In this document: positions 15,016 to 22,253 of the stretch, one piece after another | Numbering within the stretch: position 1 is the first letter of the stretch | How the letters are laid out: the number at the start of each line of letters is the position of its first letter | NCBI GenBank assembly: GCA_903915225.1 | Contig: CAIWSB010000058.1 | Location: 1-43,294, forward strand | DNA: 43,294 nucleotides | Direction: 5' to 3' | Origin: an uncultured Candidatus Woesearchaeota archaeon | GTDB lineage: Archaea; Nanobdellota; Nanobdellia; Woesearchaeales; B29-G15 | Made by a program: the position numbers and the translations under genes | The notes under the pieces: model-generated | Seen by the model: only the letters and a program-made list of their open reading frames with translations | The model's database searches: none | What the model was told of the DNA's origin: nothing

Positions 15016-15813
15016 TCATTTTTTTATCAATTTTGCAAGCTCGAGTAGCTTGTTTTCAAATATCTCTGTTGCTTCAAGCCCTATGTCCTTGAAGCTGAGC
15101 TGTCCCCAGGACTCGATGTACAGCACATGCTTTGTTTCATCCTGTTCCAGCTTAACACTACCATGCGGGCAGGCCTCAACACAGGCCTTGCAGAGGTGAC
15201 AGTCGAGGAGCTTCTTATCGTTTATGGAGAGCTTGCCCCCCTTGGATTCCAATATTCCCTGCGGGCAGGCCTCGACACAGGCCTTGCAACCGTCCTTGCA
15301 TTTCTCTGTGATTTTGAGTAATGGATAATATTTGTAGTATATCAAACCGGGTGACCATTTGACATGTTCCTTGCCCTTACCGAGCACAGCTATTGCCTCA
15401 AACTCAAGCTCCTGGTTCTTGTCCAGCTTGACAATTGGCATTTCCGGGTAAACGCACTCAATCTTTGGATCCTTGAATTTAATGTGTTTTGCATAAACCA
15501 TCTTTGGGCCTTTCTCCTTGAGGCTCATCACAACCTGGCATTGCCCGCAGCCTGCGCCCTTGCATGTGCAGTTCTCCTTTAGTGAAAGGGATTTCAGCTC
15601 GGTTGTCAATGGCAATAGCCCCAGTCTTAGGGCTATTATCTCATCATAGAGCGCCGAATCATTCTTTCTGAACTCAACATCCTCTATTGCCAGCACAGGC
15701 ACCTCATTAGCCATTAGCCTCCTCATGGAGTTGAGGAACCAATAATCAACACCGTCGACCTCAAAGCAGGCCTTTTGGTTTCCCTTCTCCTTGCTAACAA
15801 GCTCAAGTTTCAT
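15016..15813 (-). CDS. rpoD: RNA polymerase subunit D with two 4Fe-4S motifs
   Basis: A 265-residue alpha-like assembly subunit of archaeal RNA polymerase. The N-terminal dimerisation part has LNSMRRLMANEVPVLAIEDV. A zinc-like CTCKGAGCGQC follows near 85. A ferredoxin-like insertion near 175-225 has two cysteine sets, CKDGCKACVEACP and CHLCKACVEACP. It can therefore hold two 4Fe-4S clusters, as in some but not all archaea. The tail ESWGQLSFKDIGLEATEIF is conserved. The gene's start codon overlaps the end of rps11, and tRNA-Leu follows 3 bases after its stop. Confidence 0.96.
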   Translation of the reverse strand: MKLELVSKEKGNQKACFEVDGVDYWFLNSMRRLMANEVPVLAIEDVEFRKNDSALYDEIIALRLGLLPLTTELKSLSLKENCTCKGAGCGQCQVVMSLKEKGPKMVYAKHIKFKDPKIECVYPEMPIVKLDKNQELEFEAIAVLGKGKEHVKWSPGLIYYKYYPLLKITEKCKDGCKACVEACPQGILESKGGKLSINDKKLLDCHLCKACVEACPHGSVKLEQDETKHVLYIESWGQLSFKDIGLEATEIFENKLLELAKLIKK

Positions 15814-16214
15814 TATACCCTCCTGCCCCTGCGCCCGCCCTTCTTCCTGCAGCCGTCATGGGGTTGTGGGGTGACATCCTCTATTGTGCCTATTTTCATT
15901 CCCATTCTGGATAATGCACGGACAGCCGCCTGTGCACCCGGGCCAGGGTTGTGTGGGCCGTTGTGGCCGCCTGGAGCCTTAATCTTGACATGGAGAGCAT
16001 TGATTCCATGGTCTTTGGCAATCTGGGCAGCCTCCTTAGCGGCAATCATTGCTGCTGTTGGCGAGGATTCCATCCTGTCTGATTTGACAATCATTCCACC
16101 TGACCTGGTGGCAATTGACTCTGTGCCAGAAATGTCTGTTATGTGAACTATAGTATCATTATAAGAAGAGTAGATGTGAGCAACGCCCCATCGTGTCTTT
16201 ATTGTCTCTACCAT
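15813..16214 (-). CDS. rps11: Ribosomal protein S11 (uS11)
   Basis: A 133-residue platform protein of the small subunit. Conserved segments are [33 protein letters not shown] and the glycine-rich [19 protein letters not shown], ending in a basic [10 protein letters not shown] tail. It lies between rps4 (1-base gap) and rpoD (1-base overlap) as in other archaea. Confidence 0.97.
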   Translation of the reverse strand: MVETIKTRWGVAHIYSSYNDTIVHITDISGTESIATRSGGMIVKSDRMESSPTAAMIAAKEAAQIAKDHGINALHVKIKAPGGHNGPHNPGPGAQAAVRALSRMGMKIGTIEDVTPQPHDGCRKKGGRRGRRV

Positions 16215-16215
16215 T

Positions 16216-16767
16216 TTATGCTGCCCCCTTTACTGCTTTCTTTGGCTTCACCTGCTTCGCCATCTCAGGGTGTTCTGGATTGTTAAATTGAGAATCAGCC
16301 GCGACCCTGATCAGGGCCTCTTCTGCCCGCGTGGTGACGTGAGAGGGTGAAGTCAGCTTGCGGTTGCCTGCGCAAATGTGGCCATGAACAATAATCTGCC
16401 TCGCCTGCTTCATTGAGTGGGCAATGTTTTTTCTAAATACCAATGTCTGAAGTCTTCGCTCAAGCAAATCCTTGAGTTGGATACCAAGAAGCCTGTCTGT
16501 GTCGCAGTTCTCACTCTCAACAAGCCCGAGCGTGTAGAGCCTCGCAGCCATCTGCTTCTTTTCCCTCTGGGCCTGCTCGCTCTTGTCTGCAATCATGCCC
16601 CTGACACGGTCAGTGACCTTTTTCCTTATGGAATCCATCTTCCAGAGCTCCCTTTTTGTGGGTATGCCATACTCTTTTACCAAAACCTTTTCAGACTCAA
16701 GCCTAGCCCGCATCCAGGGATGGTTCGGGGTCACGTACTTCTTCTTTGGAAATTTTGGGTCTCCCAT
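16216..16767 (-). CDS. rps4: Ribosomal protein S4 (uS4)
   Basis: A 183-residue 16S rRNA-binding assembly protein. It begins with the archaeal-type [19 protein letters not shown] and contains the S4 RNA-binding domain ([35 protein letters not shown]). The C-terminal [10 protein letters not shown] extension is lysine/alanine rich. It follows rps13 by one base. Confidence 0.97.
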   Translation of the reverse strand: MGDPKFPKKKYVTPNHPWMRARLESEKVLVKEYGIPTKRELWKMDSIRKKVTDRVRGMIADKSEQAQREKKQMAARLYTLGLVESENCDTDRLLGIQLKDLLERRLQTLVFRKNIAHSMKQARQIIVHGHICAGNRKLTSPSHVTTRAEEALIRVAADSQFNNPEHPEMAKQVKPKKAVKGAA

Positions 16768-16768
16768 T

Positions 16769-17251
16769 TTACTCTGCCTTGTTATCCTTCTTCTTTATAA
16801 CGCCAAGTGTCTTGCCTTTGTTCCTTCTGAAATTGGACTTGGTACGCTGGCCGCGCACTGGAAGGCCCTTGGCATGCCTGATGCCCTTGTAACTCTTTAT
16901 TTTCTTCATAAGCTTTATGTCAGACTCCCTGGTGAAGGCAATGTCTGGGCCAAATAGGTGCTTGGTTACGCCTGTTTCTGGGTCAATGCGCCTGTTCAGA
17001 ATCCACTCGGGCATTCCGTAGTTCTCCGGATGTGCAATGACCTGGTTTATCTGCTCAACCTCTGCATCAGTCAGGTCTCCAGCAAGTTTTCTTTTGTCTA
17101 TCTTAGCTAGGGTGCAGATGGCGTTGCCGAAAAGGAAGTTTATTCCCTTTATCTTTCTCAATGCATAAAGAACCTGTTTCTTGCCCTCTATGTCTGCGCC
17201 ACCGACTCGCACGATGTGCCTGAAATCCTTGCCTATAGCTTTCTGTTCCAT
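16769..17251 (-). CDS. rps13: Ribosomal protein S13 (uS13)
   Basis: A 160-residue small-subunit head protein that contacts the tRNAs and large subunit. Conserved parts are FRHIVRVGGADIEGKKQV, the helix-turn region and the C-terminal KGIRHAKGLPVRGQRTKSN. It is the first gene of the cluster. No Shine-Dalgarno site is seen directly before the ATG. A TTTTTTAAA box about 31-39 bp upstream on the minus strand, and TTTATAAAG further up, are promoter candidates. Confidence 0.97.
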   Translation of the reverse strand: MEQKAIGKDFRHIVRVGGADIEGKKQVLYALRKIKGINFLFGNAICTLAKIDKRKLAGDLTDAEVEQINQVIAHPENYGMPEWILNRRIDPETGVTKHLFGPDIAFTRESDIKLMKKIKSYKGIRHAKGLPVRGQRTKSNFRRNKGKTLGVIKKKDNKAE

Positions 17252-17281
17252 GGTGTGATTTAAAAGGGAACCAATCCCCCT

Positions 17282-17290
17282 TTAAAAAAT
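17282..17290 (-). promoter_or_regulatory. TATA-like box of the ribosomal/RNA polymerase operon
   Basis: On the minus strand TTTTTTAAA lies about 35 bp before the rps13 ATG, giving a leader under 10 nt. A second box, TTTATAAAG at about 17332-17340, could drive a leader of about 57 nt. Which is used cannot be told from sequence. Confidence 0.4.
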
Positions 17291-17399
17291 TTCCTGTGCT
17301 CTGATTTCTCGCATTTAGCAAATAGGGGGCTCTTTATAAACTTAATGGGTTGATTCAACAGAGAGTAGACTCTGGCTAGTTTTTTAATGAAAAGAAAAA

Positions 17400-17419
17400 G
17401 AAAATGGGGGAAAACCCCC
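17400..17419 (-). terminator. Hairpin plus T-rich terminator
   Basis: On the minus strand GGGGG-TTTT-CCCCC (17406-17419) forms a 5-bp stem eight bases after the stop of the 250-residue gene. It is followed by a T-rich tract extending to about 17387. This is the clearest hairpin/T-tract terminator in the window. Confidence 0.7.
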
Positions 17420-17426
17420 GTTAAGT

Positions 17427-18179
17427 CTACTGGCTGTAGATTTCCTTGGCCTTCTGCTGGATTCTGGCAGCAAACACGTCCCTGTTCATCTCATCCATGC
17501 TCTCAATAGACTGCTGGAGGGCTCCAAACAGAGACCCAAACATGACCCCACCCTCACCAAAGGATTTGGTGAATTCCTGGAAGCCTGTAAAGACCTGTTT
17601 TATAGCTTCGTAAGCCTCCTCTCCTGCTGCGATATATGCCTCTGCCGTTGGATATAATTTCCTTGTCACTTCACCCTCTGCCTCAGGAGTCACTACCTTT
17701 TCCAGACCGTCCCTTTTGGCGACATTGACATACCCTGCAATGACCTTATCATTATTGCCAAGTCCCTTATCCAAGAGCGCGTTAAACTTACTCTTCAATT
17801 GGGCAAAGGCAGCATCACTAATAATTCCTGTCCCAGTTACAACCGTCTGATACAATTGATCAAGTTGGGCCATTAACTCCTCTCGTGTTATGTACTGATT
17901 CCTGGCTGAGCTCAGGGCTGCCTGTTTCAGAATATCTGGGCTAGCGAAGGTAGCGGATATTTCAGTGTCAAGCTCTTCCTTCATTTCAGCAATCTCATCT
18001 TCAGAAAGACCCTCCTTCTCATCAGCAGGCATTGCTGTAAGTACTGACACAACCATATCGCCCACAAATTTCTTTATCATGTCGGTGTATTTTGGTTCCT
18101 GCATCAGCTTGTAATTCTCATCTGCGGCCTTCTGGATTAACACTTCTTTCACTTGCTCTTCTAGTGTTTGCATTTTCAT
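17427..18179 (-). CDS. Uncharacterised acidic helical protein
   Basis: A 250-residue protein I do not recognise. It is predicted almost entirely helical and acidic, with Glu/Asp-rich segments (MPADEKEGLSEDEIAEMK) and no cysteine, signal peptide or membrane helix. A glycine/phenylalanine patch FGEGGVMFGSLFGALQQ sits near 210. The gene is monocistronic, with its own TATA-like box (ATAAATAT near 18202-18209) about 26 bp before the ATG at 18179 and a hairpin terminator after its stop. A second ATG at 18173 has GAGGGA at better ribosome-binding spacing, so two starts are possible. It lies between the ribosomal operon and the MinD-like cluster. No function is assigned. Confidence 0.75.
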   Translation of the reverse strand: MKMQTLEEQVKEVLIQKAADENYKLMQEPKYTDMIKKFVGDMVVSVLTAMPADEKEGLSEDEIAEMKEELDTEISATFASPDILKQAALSSARNQYITREELMAQLDQLYQTVVTGTGIISDAAFAQLKSKFNALLDKGLGNNDKVIAGYVNVAKRDGLEKVVTPEAEGEVTRKLYPTAEAYIAAGEEAYEAIKQVFTGFQEFTKSFGEGGVMFGSLFGALQQSIESMDEMNRDVFAARIQQKAKEIYSQ

Positions 18180-18201
18180 TCCCTCATTTAGTTTGTATTA
18201 G

Positions 18202-18209
18202 ATATTTAT
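18202..18209 (-). promoter_or_regulatory. TATA box of the 250-residue unknown gene
   Basis: ATAAATAT on the minus strand is centred about 26 bp before ATG 18179, the leaderless spacing. A second A/T box (GTTTATAAAT, about 18236-18246) lies further upstream. Confidence 0.45.
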
Positions 18210-18288
18210 GCCCCCGTGGCAGGCAAAGAGGAGGGGATTTATAAACCTTACGGGGAGTTACTACTCTAAAATTAAGAAATTTTTTGCC

Positions 18289-19065
18289 TCAGAATCCCAA
18301 TTTCTTAAGAAGCGCCTTTAGGGCGCTGTGCTCATCCTCTTTTTTGAGGGTTTCAGCGTATTTCTCGCCCAGGAGGGTTGCTGCCAGCTTCTTGAAGCTG
18401 GTTGTTGCAGGTGAATCGGGAATTAGGTGCACCAAGGGCTGGTTGAAGCGCTGGGCATTCACCATTGCATTGTCCTCTGGGATTACGACAAGCACTGGCC
18501 TGCCTGTGACTTTACTGACGTCATCGCTTGTGAGCTCCTGAGGTGTGCCCTCTGAACGGTTGATAGCAATACCCAACACAGTTACACCAATTTGCCCTGC
18601 AAGCCTTATTGTCTTCAAGCCGTCCTGCATTGAGGCAGCGTCTGGTGTTACAACAACAATCAAGGCATCACAGGCCTTTATTGCCATATTCACATCCTCT
18701 CCAAACCCCGAAGGGATGTCTAGGATTACAACCTCGCAGCTCTTCATCTCCTCTAACAGCTGTTTGGCTATGTGGAGTTTCTTGTCCAGCTCCATCACGG
18801 TCGAATCGCCGGGGATTAGCTTAAGCCCGGAACTGTGCACATAAACCATCTCATCAAGACGACGTCCTTCGTTTATTGCCCGGTGGATTGTGTTCTCCTC
18901 CTTGGCTTTAAGCCCCAGATTTACAGCAAGGTTTGGCTTGAAAAGGTCACCGTCAACTACAACAACCCTCCGCCCGAAATTGTTAAGTGCAAGACCAAGA
19001 TTTAAGGAAACTATTGTTTTGCCCACTCCGCCCTTACCCGAGACTATACCCAGCACCTTTGCCAT
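18289..19065 (-). CDS. MinD/ParA-family ATPase
   Basis: A 258-residue deviant Walker ATPase of the MinD type, which cycles on and off the membrane or DNA to position cellular structures. The deviant Walker A is SGKGGVGKT at 9-17 with the signature Lys11. Switch and Walker B regions are VVVVDGDLFKPN and VILDIPSGFG. The C-terminal SALKALLKKLGF forms a short amphipathic helix like the membrane-targeting tail of bacterial MinD. It is the third gene of an operon, 2 bases after a small helical protein. No MinC or MinE homologue is visible, so the two upstream proteins may be its partners. That is an inference from adjacency. Confidence 0.88.
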   Translation of the reverse strand: MAKVLGIVSGKGGVGKTIVSLNLGLALNNFGRRVVVVDGDLFKPNLAVNLGLKAKEENTIHRAINEGRRLDEMVYVHSSGLKLIPGDSTVMELDKKLHIAKQLLEEMKSCEVVILDIPSGFGEDVNMAIKACDALIVVVTPDAASMQDGLKTIRLAGQIGVTVLGIAINRSEGTPQELTSDDVSKVTGRPVLVVIPEDNAMVNAQRFNQPLVHLIPDSPATTSFKKLAATLLGEKYAETLKKEDEHSALKALLKKLGF

Positions 19066-19067
19066 GA

Positions 19068-19592
19068 TTAGCCCCTCTCAAACTTGAGATCAATTCTTAC
19101 CCCGTGGGTGATGTCCTCAAGATTCTCTTCCCCACCATCCTCTGCCAAGGTGAGTATTCTTGAGGTAATCCTAAGTAATGTCTCGGTCAATTTAAAGTAT
19201 TCCTCAATGCTGTCGATGTCAACCTCAACAATGATCCCTTTTAGTGTTACACTCATCCTCACGCCACGGCGGTATTCGTTTGAGCGTATTGGCTCGCCCT
19301 TGTCCAACTTCCTCATGACAAGGTAGAAATTGAGGAGCTGCTTGAATTCAGGGTGGGGATAGAACTTTTCAACTGTCTCAATCCTAGACATGACATTGCT
19401 CGGCACTTCCTTTATCTTGCCCTGCTCCACCTTAAGCTTCAGGAGTGCCATTATGCAATTGTCAAACACTGCAATGAGCTTCTTGAGTATGCTCTTGAGG
19501 ATGTCAACGGTTCTTGTGTACTTGAGGCTGACGTAAAGGAGATGGTCCGTTCTCATCAGCTCTTGCTTCGCATTATCTAAATATGTATTCAT
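19068..19592 (-). CDS. Uncharacterised helical protein upstream of the MinD-like ATPase
   Basis: A 174-residue protein of unknown family. The N-terminal half is helical and begins MNTYLDNAKQELMRTDHLL. It continues with an ILKSILKKLIAVFDNCIMALL segment that could be buried in a helical bundle. The C-terminal part contains GVRMSVTLKGIIVEVDIDSIE and further helices. Its N-terminal plan resembles the gene upstream (a helix, then D-L-L-Y/F-V, then a second helix with an aliphatic face), so the two may be distant paralogues. I prefer ATG 19592 over a TTG three codons earlier. It overlaps the upstream gene by 20 bases and is followed 2 bases later by the ATPase. Confidence 0.75.
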   Translation of the reverse strand: MNTYLDNAKQELMRTDHLLYVSLKYTRTVDILKSILKKLIAVFDNCIMALLKLKVEQGKIKEVPSNVMSRIETVEKFYPHPEFKQLLNFYLVMRKLDKGEPIRSNEYRRGVRMSVTLKGIIVEVDIDSIEEYFKLTETLLRITSRILTLAEDGGEENLEDITHGVRIDLKFERG

Positions 19593-20058
19593 TTTTCTCA
19601 ATTATCCTGTTGTTCAGCTTGACGAATTCCTTGGCCACCTGGACAAAGCCCTTCAGCTCGTCAACGCTTATTGCTCTCATTTGGTAATCCTTAGAGAATA
19701 TAATAAACTTTCCATGCTTTGTGAACTCAACGGGGGCAAGCTTGCGCTCCACAAGCAGGTCGCGGGCCTTGACAACGGAGTCAACAAACCTGCGGTCAAT
19801 GTTGTATTGGGGCATTACCTTCTGGATGAAAAGGTTGAGCTTCGACTCGTAGTTGTCATGGAAGGGTGGGATGCGCTTAAACAGCCGCTCGTAATACAGC
19901 ACCGAGCCCATGCTGTTTGTGAATGTGAGAAAAATATTCTCCAGGATTGCCATGAGGAGCTTATCATCCTTTACCAGGGGGTATGTCACAAAAAGCATAT
20001 GGTCGGCAATTTTAAGGCACCGCTCTGCCTTTTCGCGAGACTCCTGGAATTTCTCCAT
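19573..20058 (-). CDS. Uncharacterised helical protein, first gene of the MinD-like operon
   Basis: A 161-residue soluble helical protein. It starts EKFQESREKAERCLKIADH and continues MLFVTYPLVKDDKLLMAIL. A C-terminal region FTKHGKFIIFSKDYQMRAIS precedes a final helix. The family is not recognised. The pattern resembles the next gene and is loosely HEPN-like in size and helical content, but the RxxxxH motif of HEPN nucleases is not evident. A TATA-like box centred at 20083-20084 is 26 bp before ATG 20058, so the three-gene operon with the MinD-like ATPase is likely transcribed as a leaderless mRNA from this codon. Confidence 0.75.
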   Translation of the reverse strand: MEKFQESREKAERCLKIADHMLFVTYPLVKDDKLLMAILENIFLTFTNSMGSVLYYERLFKRIPPFHDNYESKLNLFIQKVMPQYNIDRRFVDSVVKARDLLVERKLAPVEFTKHGKFIIFSKDYQMRAISVDELKGFVQVAKEFVKLNNRIIEKNEYIFR

Positions 20059-20078
20059 ATATATTTAGTATAGAACTA

Positions 20079-20090
20079 TCTATAAAAAGT
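20079..20090 (-). promoter_or_regulatory. TATA box of the MinD-like operon
   Basis: ACTTTTTATAGA on the minus strand is centred about 26 bp upstream of ATG 20058. It lies in the 32-base gap after the nac stop, which shows that nac and the MinD operon are separately promoted. Confidence 0.55.
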
Positions 20091-20435
20091 TTATGTTTGG
20101 GGCTTTAGCTCCAGGATTGTCTTTGCAATGTCGCCCTCATTTTTCTTTAGGGCCTTTTGGGCTACCTCTTTTGAGGCTCCGGTCTGTGCAACTACCAGGT
20201 CAACGTCATCATCGCTTATTTCAGGCTCTGCGCTAATTGCGCTCTCTGAAACCTCGCCGCCTATCTGGAATGTGTCTGCGCCCATCATCTTAACCTTGGT
20301 TACAGAGGGGTTGTTGATGGTTATTATGCGGTCATCGCACCTTATAATTACTTCCTTGGCCGGAATCTCAACCTGGGAAATCCCCATGCGTCTCATTACT
20401 GATTCCATCTGCCTGGGGTTCATCTTGGGCATCAT
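20091..20435 (-). CDS. nac: Nascent polypeptide-associated complex protein (archaeal NAC)
   Basis: A 114-residue ribosome-associated chaperone that binds emerging polypeptides. It begins MNPRQMESVMRRMGISQVEI, followed by the NAC beta-barrel (IIRCDDRIITINNPSVTKVKMMG). The C-terminal UBA domain is VDLVVAQTGASKEVAQKAL...GDIAKTILEL, as in all archaeal NACs. GAGGT lies upstream of the ATG. It directly follows the sec61-beta gene, so protein targeting and early folding genes are co-transcribed. Confidence 0.96.
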   Translation of the reverse strand: MMPKMNPRQMESVMRRMGISQVEIPAKEVIIRCDDRIITINNPSVTKVKMMGADTFQIGGEVSESAISAEPEISDDDVDLVVAQTGASKEVAQKALKKNEGDIAKTILELKPQT

Positions 20436-20445
20436 AAGAAATACC

Positions 20446-20601
20446 TCACATCAGGTGAAGCACAATCTCAGCAATAACTATCAGGGAAATAAAAATAATA
20501 ACGTACCCCGGCTTTATCCTGAACCTGCTCTCTTCCTCATCAAAGTACCTTACCAGGCCTCCCTGGGATGAGGGCATGAAAACCTTATCGTTTCTTGACA
20601 T
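20446..20601 (-). CDS. Sec61-beta / SecG-type translocon subunit
   Basis: A 51-residue tail-anchored subunit of the archaeal Sec translocon. The sequence MSRNDKVFMPSSQGGLVRYF is followed by DEEESRFRIKPG and one hydrophobic helix (YVIIFISLIVIAEIVLHLM), which matches the archaeal Sec61-beta plan (G-L-[VI]-R-Y-[FY]-[DE]-E, then I-x-P, then a C-terminal helix). The gene is short and easily missed. A TATA-like box ATATATTTAAAG is centred 26-28 bp before the ATG, so a leaderless start is likely. nac follows 10 bases later in the same operon. Confidence 0.92.
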   Translation of the reverse strand: MSRNDKVFMPSSQGGLVRYFDEEESRFRIKPGYVIIFISLIVIAEIVLHLM

Positions 20602-20623
20602 GGGGTTACGAGAGTGCACGAAG

Positions 20624-20635
20624 CTTTAAATATAT
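20624..20635 (-). promoter_or_regulatory. TATA box of the sec61-beta/nac operon
   Basis: On the minus strand ATATATTTAAAG is centred about 26-28 bp before ATG 20601. A similar box (GCTTTAAAATATTC, 20661-20674) lies just beyond it and points the other way, towards the structured element at 20684. Confidence 0.55.
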
Positions 20636-20660
20636 TTTGGTAGACCGGGCTGTGCAGAAC

Positions 20661-20674
20661 GCTTTAAAATATTC
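20661..20674 (+). promoter_or_regulatory. TATA-like box upstream of structured element R1
   Basis: GCTTTAAAATATTC lies 20-26 bp before the first conserved bases of the structured element (GTAGCAA at 20683). The same relation holds for the other two copies of this element, which supports a promoter for a small RNA. Confidence 0.4.
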
Positions 20675-20682
20675 TTGTGGAT

Positions 20683-20827
20683 GTAGCAACAACTTTGGCG
20701 GCCGTCGTCGCTTACGCTCCTCCCCGGGCACCCCGTGGGGGGCGCTCAGAAATCATTCGGATTTCTGGCGTCCATCGGCTGCGCCTCTGGGCATCCCCCA
20801 CCCGGGCGGCGCCACTATTACCGTTGC
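20683..20827 (+). ncRNA. Structured intergenic element R1 (candidate small RNA or palindromic repeat)
   Basis: This GC-rich block fills the gap between sec61-beta and rfcL and has no convincing ORF. It opens GTAGCAACAACTTTGGCGGC, then CGTCGTCGC, and closes CCCGGGCGGCGCCA...CCGTTGC. TGGCG (20696-20700) can pair with CGCCA (20810-20814), and CCCGGG (20723-20728) with CCCGGG (20801-20806). Inside are CCCC-GT-GGGG (20731-20740) and a perfect 7-bp hairpin AGAAATC/GATTTCT (20748-20766). It aligns with element R2 at 26.3 kb over the first ~60 bases, and with R3 at 34.4 kb at both ends. It could be a noncoding RNA family or a miniature mobile repeat. Because it lies directly upstream of rfcL in the same orientation, a leader role there is also possible. 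Confidence 0.55.
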
Positions 20828-20884
20828 GAAAATTAAGACAATTGTTTAAAAAAATTAATAAAGTGTCAGAGCTTATTTTTGCAG

Positions 20885-22096
20885 ATGGGAGATATGTGGA
20901 CTAAGAAGTATTCGCCCGAGAACTCCAAGAGCGTGCTCGGGCAGGAGAAAGGGCTTTCTGAGCTCAAGAGCTATATCTCGGGCTATAAGCATGGCGGCGA
21001 TGCTGCACTTATCTACGGCCCAACCGGGTGTGGCAAAACAGCTGCGGTACAAGCAATTGCCAAGGAGCTTAACCTGGAGCTTGTTGAGCTCAATGCCTCG
21101 GATTTAAGGAATAAGGATGCAATAAACAGCATAGTTGGTTCAGCGAGCAAGCAGATGAGCCTTTTCATGCGCGGAAAAATCATACTTGTGGATGAGATTG
21201 ATGGCCTTGCGGGCCGAGAAGATAGGGGAGGACTCCAGGAATTGCTGAAGCTTATCACGGAAAGCAGCTTCCCGATTGTGATGACTGCAAACGACCCTTT
21301 TGAACAGAAATTCTCTGCGCTGCGCAAGGCTGCAAAGATGATTCAGTTCAACAAGATTGAGGTGCCGGATTTGCTTTCCGCGCTCAAGAATGTGTGCAAA
21401 GGCGAGGAGCTCGCTTATGATGAGGACGCACTTGAGGCGGTTGCAAGGCGTGCTGACGGGGACCTCCGCGCTGGTTTAATTGACCTTTTCCTGCTCACCC
21501 GCGGCGAGAAACGCTTAACAATGGAACAGGTTAGCATTTTGTTTGACAGACGCAGGATTATCACAATAATGGATGCACTCACAAGGATTTTCAAGACCAA
21601 GGAATTGGACGTTGCACTCTCAGCAATGGACAATGTTGATGAAGATATTGATGAGATAATTATGTGGGTGGATGAGAATATTCCAGCTGAGTACAACAAG
21701 GCCCTGGACCTTATGAGGGCATATGACTGCCTCTCGCATGCCGATGTTTTCAAGGGTAGGATTGCCAGATGGCAGCACTGGAGGCTTTTGGTTTATGTGA
21801 ACTCACTCATAACAGCAGGGGTTGCGCTGGCAAAGGATGAGAAGTATAAAACGCCTGGAAAATACAAGCGCCCGGGCCGCCCGCTGAAAATATGGATATG
21901 GAACAGGAAGAACCAGCTCAGGAATTCTATTGCAGCAAAGCTTGCAGCTGTTACGCACTCATCAAAGCACTACGCATTCCAGGAGACCGTGCCGTATCTG
22001 CAGGCGATTTTCCTGAATGACAAAACCAAGCGCGACCAGCTCACTCTCGAGCTGGGGCTTGATGAGAAAGAGATTGAGTGGCTGAGCGAAAATTAG
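20885..22096 (+). CDS. rfcL: Replication factor C large subunit
   Basis: A 403-residue AAA+ subunit of the clamp loader that opens PCNA at primer-template junctions. It begins MWTKKYSPENSKSVLGQ. Walker A is GPTGCGKT at 45-52, Walker B LVDEIDG at about 101-107, and sensor 1 lies near VMTANDPF. The AAA+ lid and collar domains follow. It is shorter than many archaeal large subunits (about 450-500) and I do not see a C-terminal PCNA-interacting motif. The start is ATG 20885 or ATG 20894. TTAATAAA about 26 bp before the first supports a leaderless 20885. The small subunit is not in the window. Confidence 0.93.
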   Translation: MGDMWTKKYSPENSKSVLGQEKGLSELKSYISGYKHGGDAALIYGPTGCGKTAAVQAIAKELNLELVELNASDLRNKDAINSIVGSASKQMSLFMRGKIILVDEIDGLAGREDRGGLQELLKLITESSFPIVMTANDPFEQKFSALRKAAKMIQFNKIEVPDLLSALKNVCKGEELAYDEDALEAVARRADGDLRAGLIDLFLLTRGEKRLTMEQVSILFDRRRIITIMDALTRIFKTKELDVALSAMDNVDEDIDEIIMWVDENIPAEYNKALDLMRAYDCLSHADVFKGRIARWQHWRLLVYVNSLITAGVALAKDEKYKTPGKYKRPGRPLKIWIWNRKNQLRNSIAAKLAAVTHSSKHYAFQETVPYLQAIFLNDKTKRDQLTLELGLDEKEIEWLSEN

Positions 22097-22223
22097 ATAT
22101 TAAGTTTGAACTTGCGCTGAATCCCATATCAAAATTCTAGACTTAGTGAAACAATTTGGTCTTTGAATCCAAACTCAGACATAAGGTTTATTAGTTACTT
22201 AATAGTAGTTAAAAAACGTAAAG

Positions 22224-22231
22224 CTTTTAAA
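22224..22231 (+). promoter_or_regulatory. TATA box of the orphan 325-residue gene
   Basis: CTTTTAAA is centred 26 bp before ATG 22254, predicting a leaderless mRNA. The rest of the gap from 22097 is A/T rich with no other feature. Confidence 0.5.
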
Positions 22232-22253
22232 CAAGAGGGGTTTCTCCTAAATA

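Noticed and set aside
15016-15813. The ferredoxin-like part of RpoD as a separate fused enzyme
   Set aside because: 4Fe-4S insertions are a normal variant of archaeal RNA polymerase subunit D.
20683-20827. The structured elements as integron attC sites
   Set aside because: The ends (GCAACAA...GTTGC) do not fit the RYYYAAC/GTTRRRY core sites, the elements do not flank a cassette array, and no integrase is present.
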